Source of the DNA: Gammaproteobacteria bacterium
GTDB taxonomy: Bacteria; Pseudomonadota; Gammaproteobacteria; Eutrophobiales; Eutrophobiaceae
DNA: 64,000 nucleotides
Reading direction: 5' to 3'
Assembly: GCA_012103475.1 (NCBI GenBank)
Contig: WLWS01000002.1
Location: forward strand, 682,081 to 746,080
The notes beneath the pieces were generated by a model. That model was not told the origin of the DNA, searched no databases, and saw only the letters and a program-made list of their open reading frames with translations. This document shows, piece after piece, positions 18,861 through 25,997 of this stretch. A program made the translations under genes and the position numbers. How positions within the stretch are numbered: the stretch's first letter is position 1; each line of letters starts with the position of its first letter.

Positions 18861-18936
18861 TAACGCTGTCTCCACTGAAATGGCGAATGTCCATACACTC
18901 GCTGGTTAGGTTGTCAATCGATCGTTGGCTAGATTA

Positions 18937-18951
18937 CGGTATACCGTATAC
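18937..18951. promoter_or_regulatory. Symmetric operator-like element upstream of the DapA-family gene
   Basis: The bases CGGTATACCGTATAC combine a perfect 10-base palindrome (CGGTATACCG) and GTATAC repeated around a single C. GntR-family (FCD) regulators of sugar-acid and sialic-acid genes bind GGTATA-type tandem or palindromic sites, and a DapA/NanA-family gene starts about 77 bases away. Operator role is inference from symmetry and context; no regulator gene is in the window. Confidence 0.4.
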
Positions 18952-19006
18952 TAAGAAAAGGGCAAATTACCCCGAAATGCTGAAAAATGCGATTTTAAAG
19001 CGATTA

Positions 19007-19303
19007 TCAGAAAGAAATCGACCTGCCTGATTCGGTAAATATTACCGGACTCGCCCGCATGACGATCGTTGGGCAGCTCATACTGAAATCCATTTCATCT
19101 TCATTTTCAGCATACCAGTCGTCCTGAAAAGCCTGCATCTGGCCTTCCTTATAGCCGTCTTCGTAGTCCTTTTTGCCAAATACCAGCCATTTTTGTTGTT
19201 CTACATTGTCATAACCATCGTAGTACCCGGTTTCGTGATCAGAGCAGGAAATGAGTACAGAACTGGAGAGGCAAACAAGTATTCTGGCAATATCCCTGAA
19301 CAT
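19007..19303 (-). CDS. Small lipoprotein of unknown function
   Basis: 98 residues. The N-terminus 'MFRDIARILVCLSSSVLISCSDH' is a lipoprotein signal with lipobox L-I-S-C. The mature part is short, aromatic and acidic ('GYYDGY', 'KKDYEDGYKEGQMQAFQDDWYAENEDEMDF'), with DGY repeats reminiscent of small envelope lipoproteins. No catalytic motif. It lies 15 bases downstream of the NmrA-like gene on the same strand. Confidence 0.65.
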   Translation of the reverse strand: MFRDIARILVCLSSSVLISCSDHETGYYDGYDNVEQQKWLVFGKKDYEDGYKEGQMQAFQDDWYAENEDEMDFSMSCPTIVMRASPVIFTESGRSISF

Positions 19304-19318
19304 AGCGTCTGCCGCTTA

Positions 19319-20178
19319 TCAGGATTTCGAGAATGCCGCTTTGTGGATTTCCAAAAATTCACGGAACGAACGCGGAGCATGACCACAGACCTCGGTGAAA
19401 GTGTCTGTTTTTTTCGCACCATCATTGCTGGCGATTAGCTCAAACAAGTCGGTCACGGCCGCAACATACCAATCACCAGTTCCCCATTTTCGCAATTCAT
19501 CACAGAAAGCCTGTGAGGGAACATCAACATATGAGATTTCTCGTCCAAACACTTCAGACATCTGTGTCGCCATTTCAGTGAAAGACAGTATTTCAGGGCC
19601 GGTGATGTAATGGATTTTATTATCGTGCCCCTCTCCGGTCAGGACTTCAGCAATAAACTCCGCGACATCTGCTACGTCAATCAGGCCTGTTGAGCCATCT
19701 CGCATCGGCAAATAAAACCTATTCTCAGCAATAATAGACGCGGCTGAATGCAGCATATTCTGCATATAGAAATTAGGCCGGACTGATGTATAGGTAAGTC
19801 CGGAATCGGACAGATAGTCTTCGGCTTTGCCATGAAAATTCTTCAACAAAGCATGTGAATTAGCATCAGCTCCCGAAGCAGAGAGTTTAACCAGATGCTG
19901 TACTCCGGTTTTTTAGCGACGTCTATAAAGCGTTTTTCGTTATCCAGCTGCTCTTCAATATTTGGCATTAACATAAAGGCTTTTTCGACACCGGTCATTG
20001 CTTTTGCCAGTGACGCTTCATTGTCAAAATCTCCCTCGACTATTTCAAGGTTTGCTATCTCACTGCTGTTGAGCTTAGAAGGATCACGAAGCATTGCCCG
20101 CATTGGTACATCCTTGTTTTTTAGCGCCTGAAGTAACAGCGAGCCAGTGGTTCCGGTAACACCCGTAAGTAATATCAT
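19319..20178 (-). pseudogene. NmrA-like NAD(P)-binding protein with a one-base frameshift
   Basis: Two ORFs make one atypical short-chain dehydrogenase (NmrA/SDR5a-like). The first (from 20178) has the dinucleotide motif 'MILLTGVTGTTGSLLLQAL' and 'MLMPNIEEQLDNEKRFIDVAKK'; the second continues in another frame with 'TGVQHLVKLSASGADANSHALLKNFHGKAEDYLSDSGLTYTSVRPNFYMQN'. One extra A in the run at 19909-19914 (minus strand AAAAAA) would join them to about 286 codons. No Tyr-x3-Lys is expected in this family, which senses or reduces quinones and redox cofactors. The slip may be a homopolymer consensus error or genuine decay. Confidence 0.8.
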
Positions 20179-20287
20179 GTTATAGTTTCCATCAATAATA
20201 AATTAAGAAGTATGTCAGTTTCACCTTCGAGACGTACTGTTTATCACCATTCAAATTGTTCAGCATCAGACAAAGAACGCATTGTAG

Positions 20288-20301
20288 TATAATTCATTAT
20301 A
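20288..20301 (+). promoter_or_regulatory. AT-rich inverted repeat upstream of modA
   Basis: TATAATTCATTATA (5-base arms, 4-base loop) lies 13 bases before modA and overlaps a -10-like TATAAT. Molybdate operons are commonly repressed by ModE at AT-rich palindromes, but the match to the ModE consensus is only partial, so this may simply be the -10 region. Confidence 0.3.
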
Positions 20302-20314
20302 TTTGGCTCCTTAC

Positions 20315-21103
20315 ATGAAAAAAATTCGACTACTGATTGTCTTGCTAGGACTCTGTATTAATGCTCAGGCAGCGGAAGTGCTGAATATAGCGGTTGCCTC
20401 GAATATGTCGCATGCCTTTACTCAAATAGCTGACATCTATGAAGAACGAAGCAATTCGAAAATCAGACTCAGCGTCGGTTCATCCGGTAATTTCACCCGG
20501 CAGATTATTCAGGGTGCCCCTTATAAGATATTTTTGAGTGCTGGTACCAGCTATATCGATATGCTCAGGAAAAATGGCGTAAGCCTGATTGCTGACGTTG
20601 AATATGCACGCGGGCGTATCGGTTTTTTTATTCCCCATAACTCAACGCTGAATCAGAATAATAATTTAGACGGGATCATTAAAAAATTGTTTCACGGTCA
20701 CTATGCCCGTCTGGTCATCCCGAACCCTGAACACGCACCTTTTGGTCTTGCTGCAAGACAGGCTTTGCAAACAGGTGGAATCTGGGCTCTGAACAGAAAG
20801 AAACTACTGCCGGCCGAGAACGCTGCACAGGCAACACAGATTGCTATTAGCGGCAATGTCGACGCAGGTATTATTCCGGCATCACATGCTTTGTTACCTG
20901 AGGTTTCTGAAAAAGGTCAGTTTATTCTGATTCCGGAAAACTGGCATGAGCCGCTACAGCAGCACCTTGTTCTGTTAGCAGGTGCAAATAAGTCTGAATC
21001 CGTTTTTTTTGATTTCCTCAGGAAAGACACTGCACTAAAAATAGTTAGTCATTTCGGTTATACACTCGGGACAGAAAAGTTTGATGGATTGGCAATCCCT
21101 TGA
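20315..21103 (+). CDS. modA: Molybdate-binding periplasmic protein
   Basis: 262 residues from ATG 20315; the track start is a TTG four codons earlier. Signal peptide 'MKKIRLLIVLLGLCINAQA' is followed by a type II binding-protein fold: 'LNIAVASNMSHAFTQIADIYEE', oxyanion-binding 'SVGSSGNFTRQIIQGAPYKIFLSAGTSYID', 'LVIPNPEHAPFGLAARQAL' and 'NVDAGIIPASHAL'. It captures molybdate or tungstate and delivers it to ModBC. It overlaps modB by 20 bases. Confidence 0.92.
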   Translation: MKKIRLLIVLLGLCINAQAAEVLNIAVASNMSHAFTQIADIYEERSNSKIRLSVGSSGNFTRQIIQGAPYKIFLSAGTSYIDMLRKNGVSLIADVEYARGRIGFFIPHNSTLNQNNNLDGIIKKLFHGHYARLVIPNPEHAPFGLAARQALQTGGIWALNRKKLLPAENAAQATQIAISGNVDAGIIPASHALLPEVSEKGQFILIPENWHEPLQQHLVLLAGANKSESVFFDFLRKDTALKIVSHFGYTLGTEKFDGLAIP

Positions 21104-21752
21104 GCTCTCTCTGCTGCTCGGGATATGGACAGTCATTGTTCTTATCCCGCTTGGAATCCTGCTTGCACGCATATTAGCCTGGCGTCGATTTCCCGGCAGA
21201 AATTTTCTTCAGACATTACTCGCCTTGCCGTTGTTGTTACCACCTACGGTGCTCGGCTTTTACCTGCTCTTGCTTATGGGCAATCAGTCTTTCATTGGCA
21301 GAACTTATCAATTCATTTTTGCAGAACCACTGGTGTTCTCCTTTCAGGGCTTACTGCTAGCTTCGATTATTTTTAATATTCCCTTTGCCATACAGCCTAT
21401 GCAACGGGCATTTGAATCCATTTCGATTTCAATACGGGAAGCTGCCTGGTGTAGCGGACTAAGCGCCTGGCAGACCTTCTGGAAAATAGAACTACCGCTG
21501 GCCTGGCCCGGAATTCTTTCAGCAGGAATTTTAACCTTTGCACACACTCTCGGAGAATTCGGTGTGGTCTTGATGGTTGGTGGTAACATTGAAGGAGAAA
21601 CACGTACTATTGCTATTTCCATCTACGATCGTGTGCAGGCTTTTGATAATCAGAGCGCAGGAATCATGTCTGCTGTATTACTGATTATTGCTTTTGTCTC
21701 TATCACGAGTATTTATGTATTAAATGACAAGATAGGCCGGCGACATGACTGA
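21084..21752 (+). CDS. modB: Molybdate ABC transporter permease
   Basis: 222 residues from ATG 21084, with five to six membrane helices. Family segments: 'LPLLLPPTVLGFYLLLLMG' and the EAA loop 'REAAWCSGLSAWQTFWKIELPLAWPGILSAGILTFAHTLGEFGVVLMVGGN', which contacts ModC. It overlaps modA by 20 bases and modC by 8 bases, so the three are translated together. Confidence 0.94.
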   Translation: MDWQSLELSLLLGIWTVIVLIPLGILLARILAWRRFPGRNFLQTLLALPLLLPPTVLGFYLLLLMGNQSFIGRTYQFIFAEPLVFSFQGLLLASIIFNIPFAIQPMQRAFESISISIREAAWCSGLSAWQTFWKIELPLAWPGILSAGILTFAHTLGEFGVVLMVGGNIEGETRTIAISIYDRVQAFDNQSAGIMSAVLLIIAFVSITSIYVLNDKIGRRHD

Positions 21753-22845
21753 ACAAAGCCTGGCACTATCTTTGAATCAACTTTCCCCTATTCCGCTTGA
21801 TGTCGAGCTTTCCTGTAAGACAGGAGAAATATTGGTCATTCTCGGTCCCTCTGGTTCTGGAAAGACCACTGTTTTGAGAAGTATCGCCGGCCTCTATACA
21901 CCGAAAACCGGAAAAATTAGTAGTAATGGTAGCAGCTGGTTTGACACAGAAAAAAAAGTGAACCTTTCCATTCAGCAAAGAAAGGTGGGGTTTGTGTTTC
22001 AGGAATATGCCCTGTTTCCGCATCTGACAGCACTGGATAATATCCGTACCGCCTTGCCGAATGCCGAGTATTCTGCGCAATTACTTAAAGCAGAAGAGCT
22101 ACTGGAAAGAGTCAATATGCAGGGGCTTGGAGATCGCTATCCCAACCAGTTGTCAGGTGGTCAGCAGCAGCGTGTCGCATTGGCCAGAGCACTGGCCCGG
22201 GATCCTCGTGTCCTGCTGCTGGATGAACCCTTTTCCGCTGTTGACCAACAAACCCGGCGCAAACTGGTACGCGAACTACTACAACTACGTGAACAAGTGA
22301 ATATTCCAATTATTCATGTGACTCATGATCTTAATGAAGCACGTCGCATTGCTGATCGAATTTGTATTATTCACCGTGGTAATACTCTGCAAATCGATAC
22401 ACCACAAAACATTATGGCCAGACCACTTAACCGGAATGTTGCGCACCTGGTTGGTCATTACAATGTCTTCAGAGCAAACATTGAACAGCATGACGAAGCT
22501 GAGAAACTCACCTATCTGCGCTGGCACGATTACCTGCTTGAGACAAATTATCGTCCTGAGTTCGAAAAAGGCCAGGAAGTAAGCTGGGTTATTCCCGCTG
22601 AAAATTTAATTTTGCACAGACGTGACAGACCCTCTAAAGGGGAAAGAGAGAACCCGGTAAGCGGCGCGATTGAAGAATTTATTCCTATGGGTGAAACTGT
22701 ACTGGTAACAATAAAGGTAACTAACAGCGACGAAATACTGACTATGAGTGTTCCCACGCATGTGGCACAGCGAAATGCAATTCAAAAAGGTGGCGATTTG
22801 TCCGTCTCCCTGCTTGGCCAGGGTATTCATCTCATGAAAGAATAA
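21745..22845 (+). CDS. modC: Molybdate ABC transporter ATPase
   Basis: 366 residues. Walker A 'GPSGSGKTT', Q-loop 'VFQEYALFPHLTALDN', signature 'LSGGQQQRVALARALARDP', Walker B 'VLLLDEPFSA' and switch His 'IHVTHDLNEA' give the ATPase; the last 110 residues ('VIPAENLILHRRDRPSKGERENPVSGAIEEF' onward) are the TOBE/MOP regulatory domain that senses molybdate. Length matches E. coli ModC (352). Last gene of modABC. Confidence 0.94.
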   Translation: MTEQSLALSLNQLSPIPLDVELSCKTGEILVILGPSGSGKTTVLRSIAGLYTPKTGKISSNGSSWFDTEKKVNLSIQQRKVGFVFQEYALFPHLTALDNIRTALPNAEYSAQLLKAEELLERVNMQGLGDRYPNQLSGGQQQRVALARALARDPRVLLLDEPFSAVDQQTRRKLVRELLQLREQVNIPIIHVTHDLNEARRIADRICIIHRGNTLQIDTPQNIMARPLNRNVAHLVGHYNVFRANIEQHDEAEKLTYLRWHDYLLETNYRPEFEKGQEVSWVIPAENLILHRRDRPSKGERENPVSGAIEEFIPMGETVLVTIKVTNSDEILTMSVPTHVAQRNAIQKGGDLSVSLLGQGIHLMKE

Positions 22846-22883
22846 GACAACAGGATAAGCTTGATAGACATCAAGGTTTCGTT

Positions 22884-23981
22884 ATGAGCACAATAATATT
22901 CAGACAATTATTTGATCAGGACTCCTCTACATACACTTATTTGCTGGCAGATAAGGATAGCGGCGAGGCTGTGATTATTGATTCCGTGTTTGAACAGTGT
23001 CGGAGAGACCGGGCGCTGCTGAAAGAATTGAATCTGGAACTCAAGCATGTGATTGACACCCATTGTCATGCTGATCATGTCACTGCCAGCTGGTTAATGA
23101 GTCAGCATACCGGTGCTAAAATCGGTGTCTCTGCAAATGCGGATGTTGCCGGTGCCGATAACTATTTTAAGCATGGCGATGAAATTAGGTTCGGGGCTCG
23201 CTACCTGCAGGCTCGTTCTACACCCGGTCACACCAATGGCTGCATGACCTATGTACTCGATGATGAAAGTATGGCGTTTACAGGAGACGCGTTGCTGATA
23301 CGAGGCTGCGGTCGCACCGATTTTCAGCAGGGTGACGCGCATACCCTGTACAAATCGATTCACGAAAACATATTCACACTACCGGACTCGAGCCAGATTT
23401 ATCCGGGACATGACTATCGTGGGTTGATGTCCAGCACAGTCAAAGAAGAAAAAAAGTACAACTCCCGCCTTGGTGGCAATGTCAGTGCAGAAGATTTTAG
23501 TGGTTACATGGACAATCTTGGACTCGCACACCCACGAAAACTGGACATAGCCGTACCTGCAAACCTTAAATCGGGTAGACCAGAGAATGGTGAACTACCC
23601 GAATCCGAACCTCAATGGGCCCCACTGTCATTTACCTTTGGTGGCATCTGGGAAATTGATGCGAACTGGTTGGTGGACAATCTGAAAGCTGTGCAAGTTG
23701 TGGATGTCAGAGAGCAGGAAGAATTTGATGGCCCGCTCGGTCACATTGCCGATGCGATTCTTGTTCCGCTTAGAACATTGAAGGAAAAACTTCAGGATCT
23801 GGACACAAAAAAACCTGTAATTGCCGTCTGCCGTTCCGGTGCCCGATCTGCACAAGCCACCAATATTATGTCTCAAGCCGGCCTCGCGAACGTGGCTAAC
23901 TTACATGGTGGCATGTTGCACTGGAATGATCTCGGACTTCCAGTGGCTGGTAATAGCCTGGATCCTGATTTTCAAATCTGA
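22884..23981 (+). CDS. Persulfide dioxygenase-rhodanese fusion
   Basis: 365 residues, two domains. Residues 1-240 are an ETHE1-like metallo-beta-lactamase-fold persulfide dioxygenase with H60-x-H62-x-D64-H65 (HCHADH), H116 (TPGHTNG), D135 (FTGDALL) and H176 (YPGHDYRG); it oxidises glutathione persulfide to sulfite using one Fe(II). Residues 255-355 are a rhodanese with active-site C316 in 'VCRSGARSAQ', which moves sulfane sulfur between thiosulfate or persulfides and glutathione. Such fusions (PRF type) link the two reactions. It follows modC by 38 bases with its own short leader; molybdate supply for sulfite oxidation is a possible link, inferred only. Confidence 0.92.
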   Translation: MSTIIFRQLFDQDSSTYTYLLADKDSGEAVIIDSVFEQCRRDRALLKELNLELKHVIDTHCHADHVTASWLMSQHTGAKIGVSANADVAGADNYFKHGDEIRFGARYLQARSTPGHTNGCMTYVLDDESMAFTGDALLIRGCGRTDFQQGDAHTLYKSIHENIFTLPDSSQIYPGHDYRGLMSSTVKEEKKYNSRLGGNVSAEDFSGYMDNLGLAHPRKLDIAVPANLKSGRPENGELPESEPQWAPLSFTFGGIWEIDANWLVDNLKAVQVVDVREQEEFDGPLGHIADAILVPLRTLKEKLQDLDTKKPVIAVCRSGARSAQATNIMSQAGLANVANLHGGMLHWNDLGLPVAGNSLDPDFQI

Positions 23982-23998
23982 TCCAGAAGTTTACGCAC

Positions 23999-24766
23999 TC
24001 AAAGTAGAAAGGCCAGGTCGTAGCGGCAACAAATTGCATCATCCTCAAAGTTAAAAGCCAGCTCGCTGTAATCCTTAGGCATATTCTCCGCCAGCAGGAT
24101 TTTGTCTCTGACACGTTTTGGTCTGCTCAGGAAAACCAGATCGGTAGGAGCCACTTCTTCATGAGAGGCATTATCGAAATAGGCCTCAGTCGTCAGCACA
24201 CCATGTTCCTCATGTCGCATTTTCATATGAATATGCGCTGCTCTTGGAATACCACGATGATCAGATCCCGGGAGCCCCGCTAAAAAATACCAGCGAGGTC
24301 GAATCGTCTTGAAGAAATAGTATCCTTCCTGGTTTGTTTTTACCTTGGCAAAATAGCCAAAATTCGGATCAAGTTGATCCTGACCCCAGCCACGGGGATG
24401 TTTGTAATTACCGTTATAATCCGTGTGCCAGATTTCCACTACCGCATTTGGCAAGGGCCTTCCCTGTCTGCTGAATATCTGACCAAACAAATAGAGCGTA
24501 GTCCCTTTTGCTTTGCCTTTCTCTCCGGTTTTCGTAAGGTCATTATTCCAGGGAATCTCTACCGGTGGATATAAAGGTCCATCTTCGGTCATACCGATAA
24601 AAGGGATATCTTCATCTCCAAAAATAACATCTTCGATCTTCTCGGTTTTTGTCTGCTCCGCGTTAGCAGTTAATGAAATACCGGTAATACCTGCCAGTCC
24701 TGCAGTTTGCCCTGCCATGGCAATAAATTCTCTACGAGACAAATCCTGCTTTATCTTTTTCATCAT
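23999..24766 (-). CDS. Tat-exported intradiol ring-cleavage dioxygenase-like protein
   Basis: 255 residues. The N-terminus 'SRREFIAMAGQTAGLAGITGISLTANA' is a twin-arginine signal, so it folds in the cytoplasm and is exported. The core matches protocatechuate 3,4-dioxygenase/intradiol proteins: 'LFGQIFSRQGRPLPNAVVEIWHTDYNGNYKHP', and non-heme Fe(III) ligand candidates Tyr in 'NGNYKHP', Tyr in 'RPRWYFLAG' and two His in 'RAAHIHMKM'. Exported members are common in marine bacteria but few substrates are known. Canonical PcaG/PcaH are cytoplasmic heteromers; this is a stand-alone copy. Downstream end of the group that begins with the M1 aminopeptidase. Confidence 0.85.
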   Translation of the reverse strand: MMKKIKQDLSRREFIAMAGQTAGLAGITGISLTANAEQTKTEKIEDVIFGDEDIPFIGMTEDGPLYPPVEIPWNNDLTKTGEKGKAKGTTLYLFGQIFSRQGRPLPNAVVEIWHTDYNGNYKHPRGWGQDQLDPNFGYFAKVKTNQEGYYFFKTIRPRWYFLAGLPGSDHRGIPRAAHIHMKMRHEEHGVLTTEAYFDNASHEEVAPTDLVFLSRPKRVRDKILLAENMPKDYSELAFNFEDDAICCRYDLAFLL

Positions 24767-24775
24767 AATTTCCTT

Positions 24776-25198
24776 TCATTTGCATTCGTACATTCTGGTC
24801 ATACGCTCGATTGAATCTGCAACAATTTCCTTCAACGCTTCCACATCAATATCGGAAAGCCGCTTAATATAAAGACAGGACACGCTGTGTTTGTGTTTGC
24901 CCAGTTTTGCCAGCTGTTTTTTGTATTTTGAAAATCCGGGCATGATGTAAATACTGATATTTTGCTTACGGGGCGAAAACCCGGTTACCGGCCAGTCCCC
25001 CTCTCTTCCTGATTTGTATTTATAATGATATTCACCAAAGCCAACAATACTGTCGCCCCACATCGCCGCACGTTTACCACTGAGTTTGCGCATCATTGTC
25101 GCAAGTTGTTTACAGTCCTTTTTCTTTTCACTATCTTCAATCGAATCGATAAATTCTCTAACACTGGCTTTGTTCTTTTTCGTCTTTAGTTCCGACAT
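24776..25198 (-). CDS. DUF1801 protein
   Basis: 140 residues of the DUF1801 (YdhG/YdeI-like) family: 'REFIDSIEDSEKKKDCKQLATMMRKLSGKRAAMWGDSIVGFGEYHYKYKSGREGDWPVTGFSPRKQNISIYIMPGF' and 'KLGKHKHSVSCLYIKRLSDIDVEALKEIV' are typical. Function of the family is not established. It follows the PhzF gene by three bases and precedes the intradiol-dioxygenase-like gene by nine, so all are probably co-transcribed. Confidence 0.85.
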   Translation of the reverse strand: MSELKTKKNKASVREFIDSIEDSEKKKDCKQLATMMRKLSGKRAAMWGDSIVGFGEYHYKYKSGREGDWPVTGFSPRKQNISIYIMPGFSKYKKQLAKLGKHKHSVSCLYIKRLSDIDVEALKEIVADSIERMTRMYECK

Positions 25199-25201
25199 TA
25201 C

Positions 25202-25993
25202 CTAGCCCAGATCGATTTCTATATCTGCCTTCATGTATTTAACAGCATGACCGGCAATCGCAACACGTGAACCTTTAACACTGCATTTCAAATCACCGCC
25301 TCTTTTCGAAATTTGTTTTGCACGCATTGTTGTCCTAGAGAGCCTGTCCGCCCAGAACGGGGTTAAAACGCAATGCGCTGAACCAGTCACCGGATCTTCA
25401 TCGATACCGAAGCGAGGTGCGAAGAAACGACTGACGAAATCGACTTCATCACCGGGAGCGGTGACCAGGATCCCACGGGTATCTATCTCTGCCATTAACT
25501 TAAAATCAGGTGCGATTTTTCTTACCTCAGTTTCCGACTCGAGCAGAACTACGTAATCTTCGTTGCTGAAGACATCGACTGGGCCAATTCCAAGTGACTT
25601 AAAGAGCCTGGCGGGCGCTTCACATTTAATGGGCATCTTGCTTGGAAAATCCATTTCCAGTTCGCCGTCTGTATGTCGCTCGACAAAAAGATCCCCTTCT
25701 CTCGTACTAAATCGAATTTTATCGCCCTGATAATCAAGCAGATTGAATAATACGTAAGCAGAAGCCAGTGTCGCATGACCACAAAGATCGACTTCTGTAG
25801 CCGGTGTAAACCAGCGCAGATGAAAGCCATCATCTTCTGGTATAAAGAAGGCCGTTTCTGACAGGTTGTTTTCAATCGCAATCGCCTGCATGACTTCATC
25901 GGGCAACCATTGCGCAAGTGGGCAGACTGCGGCAGGGTTTCCTGAAAATACCCTGCTGGTAAAGGCATCGATCTGGTACATCGTAATTTTCAT
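25202..25993 (-). CDS. PhzF-family isomerase/epimerase-like protein
   Basis: 263 residues. N-terminal 'YQIDAFTSRVFSGNPAAVCPL', catalytic Glu region 'IENNLSETAFFIP', 'LRWFTPATEVDLCGHATLASAYVLF' and the C-terminal 'RFFAPRFGIDEDPVTGSAHCVLTPFWADRL' are diagnostic. The family has a diaminopimelate-epimerase fold; PhzF isomerises a phenazine precursor, but most members are of unknown substrate and no other phenazine genes are seen. It lies four bases downstream of the aminopeptidase gene. Confidence 0.92.
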   Translation of the reverse strand: MKITMYQIDAFTSRVFSGNPAAVCPLAQWLPDEVMQAIAIENNLSETAFFIPEDDGFHLRWFTPATEVDLCGHATLASAYVLFNLLDYQGDKIRFSTREGDLFVERHTDGELEMDFPSKMPIKCEAPARLFKSLGIGPVDVFSNEDYVVLLESETEVRKIAPDFKLMAEIDTRGILVTAPGDEVDFVSRFFAPRFGIDEDPVTGSAHCVLTPFWADRLSRTTMRAKQISKRGGDLKCSVKGSRVAIAGHAVKYMKADIEIDLG

Positions 25994-25997
25994 ATGA

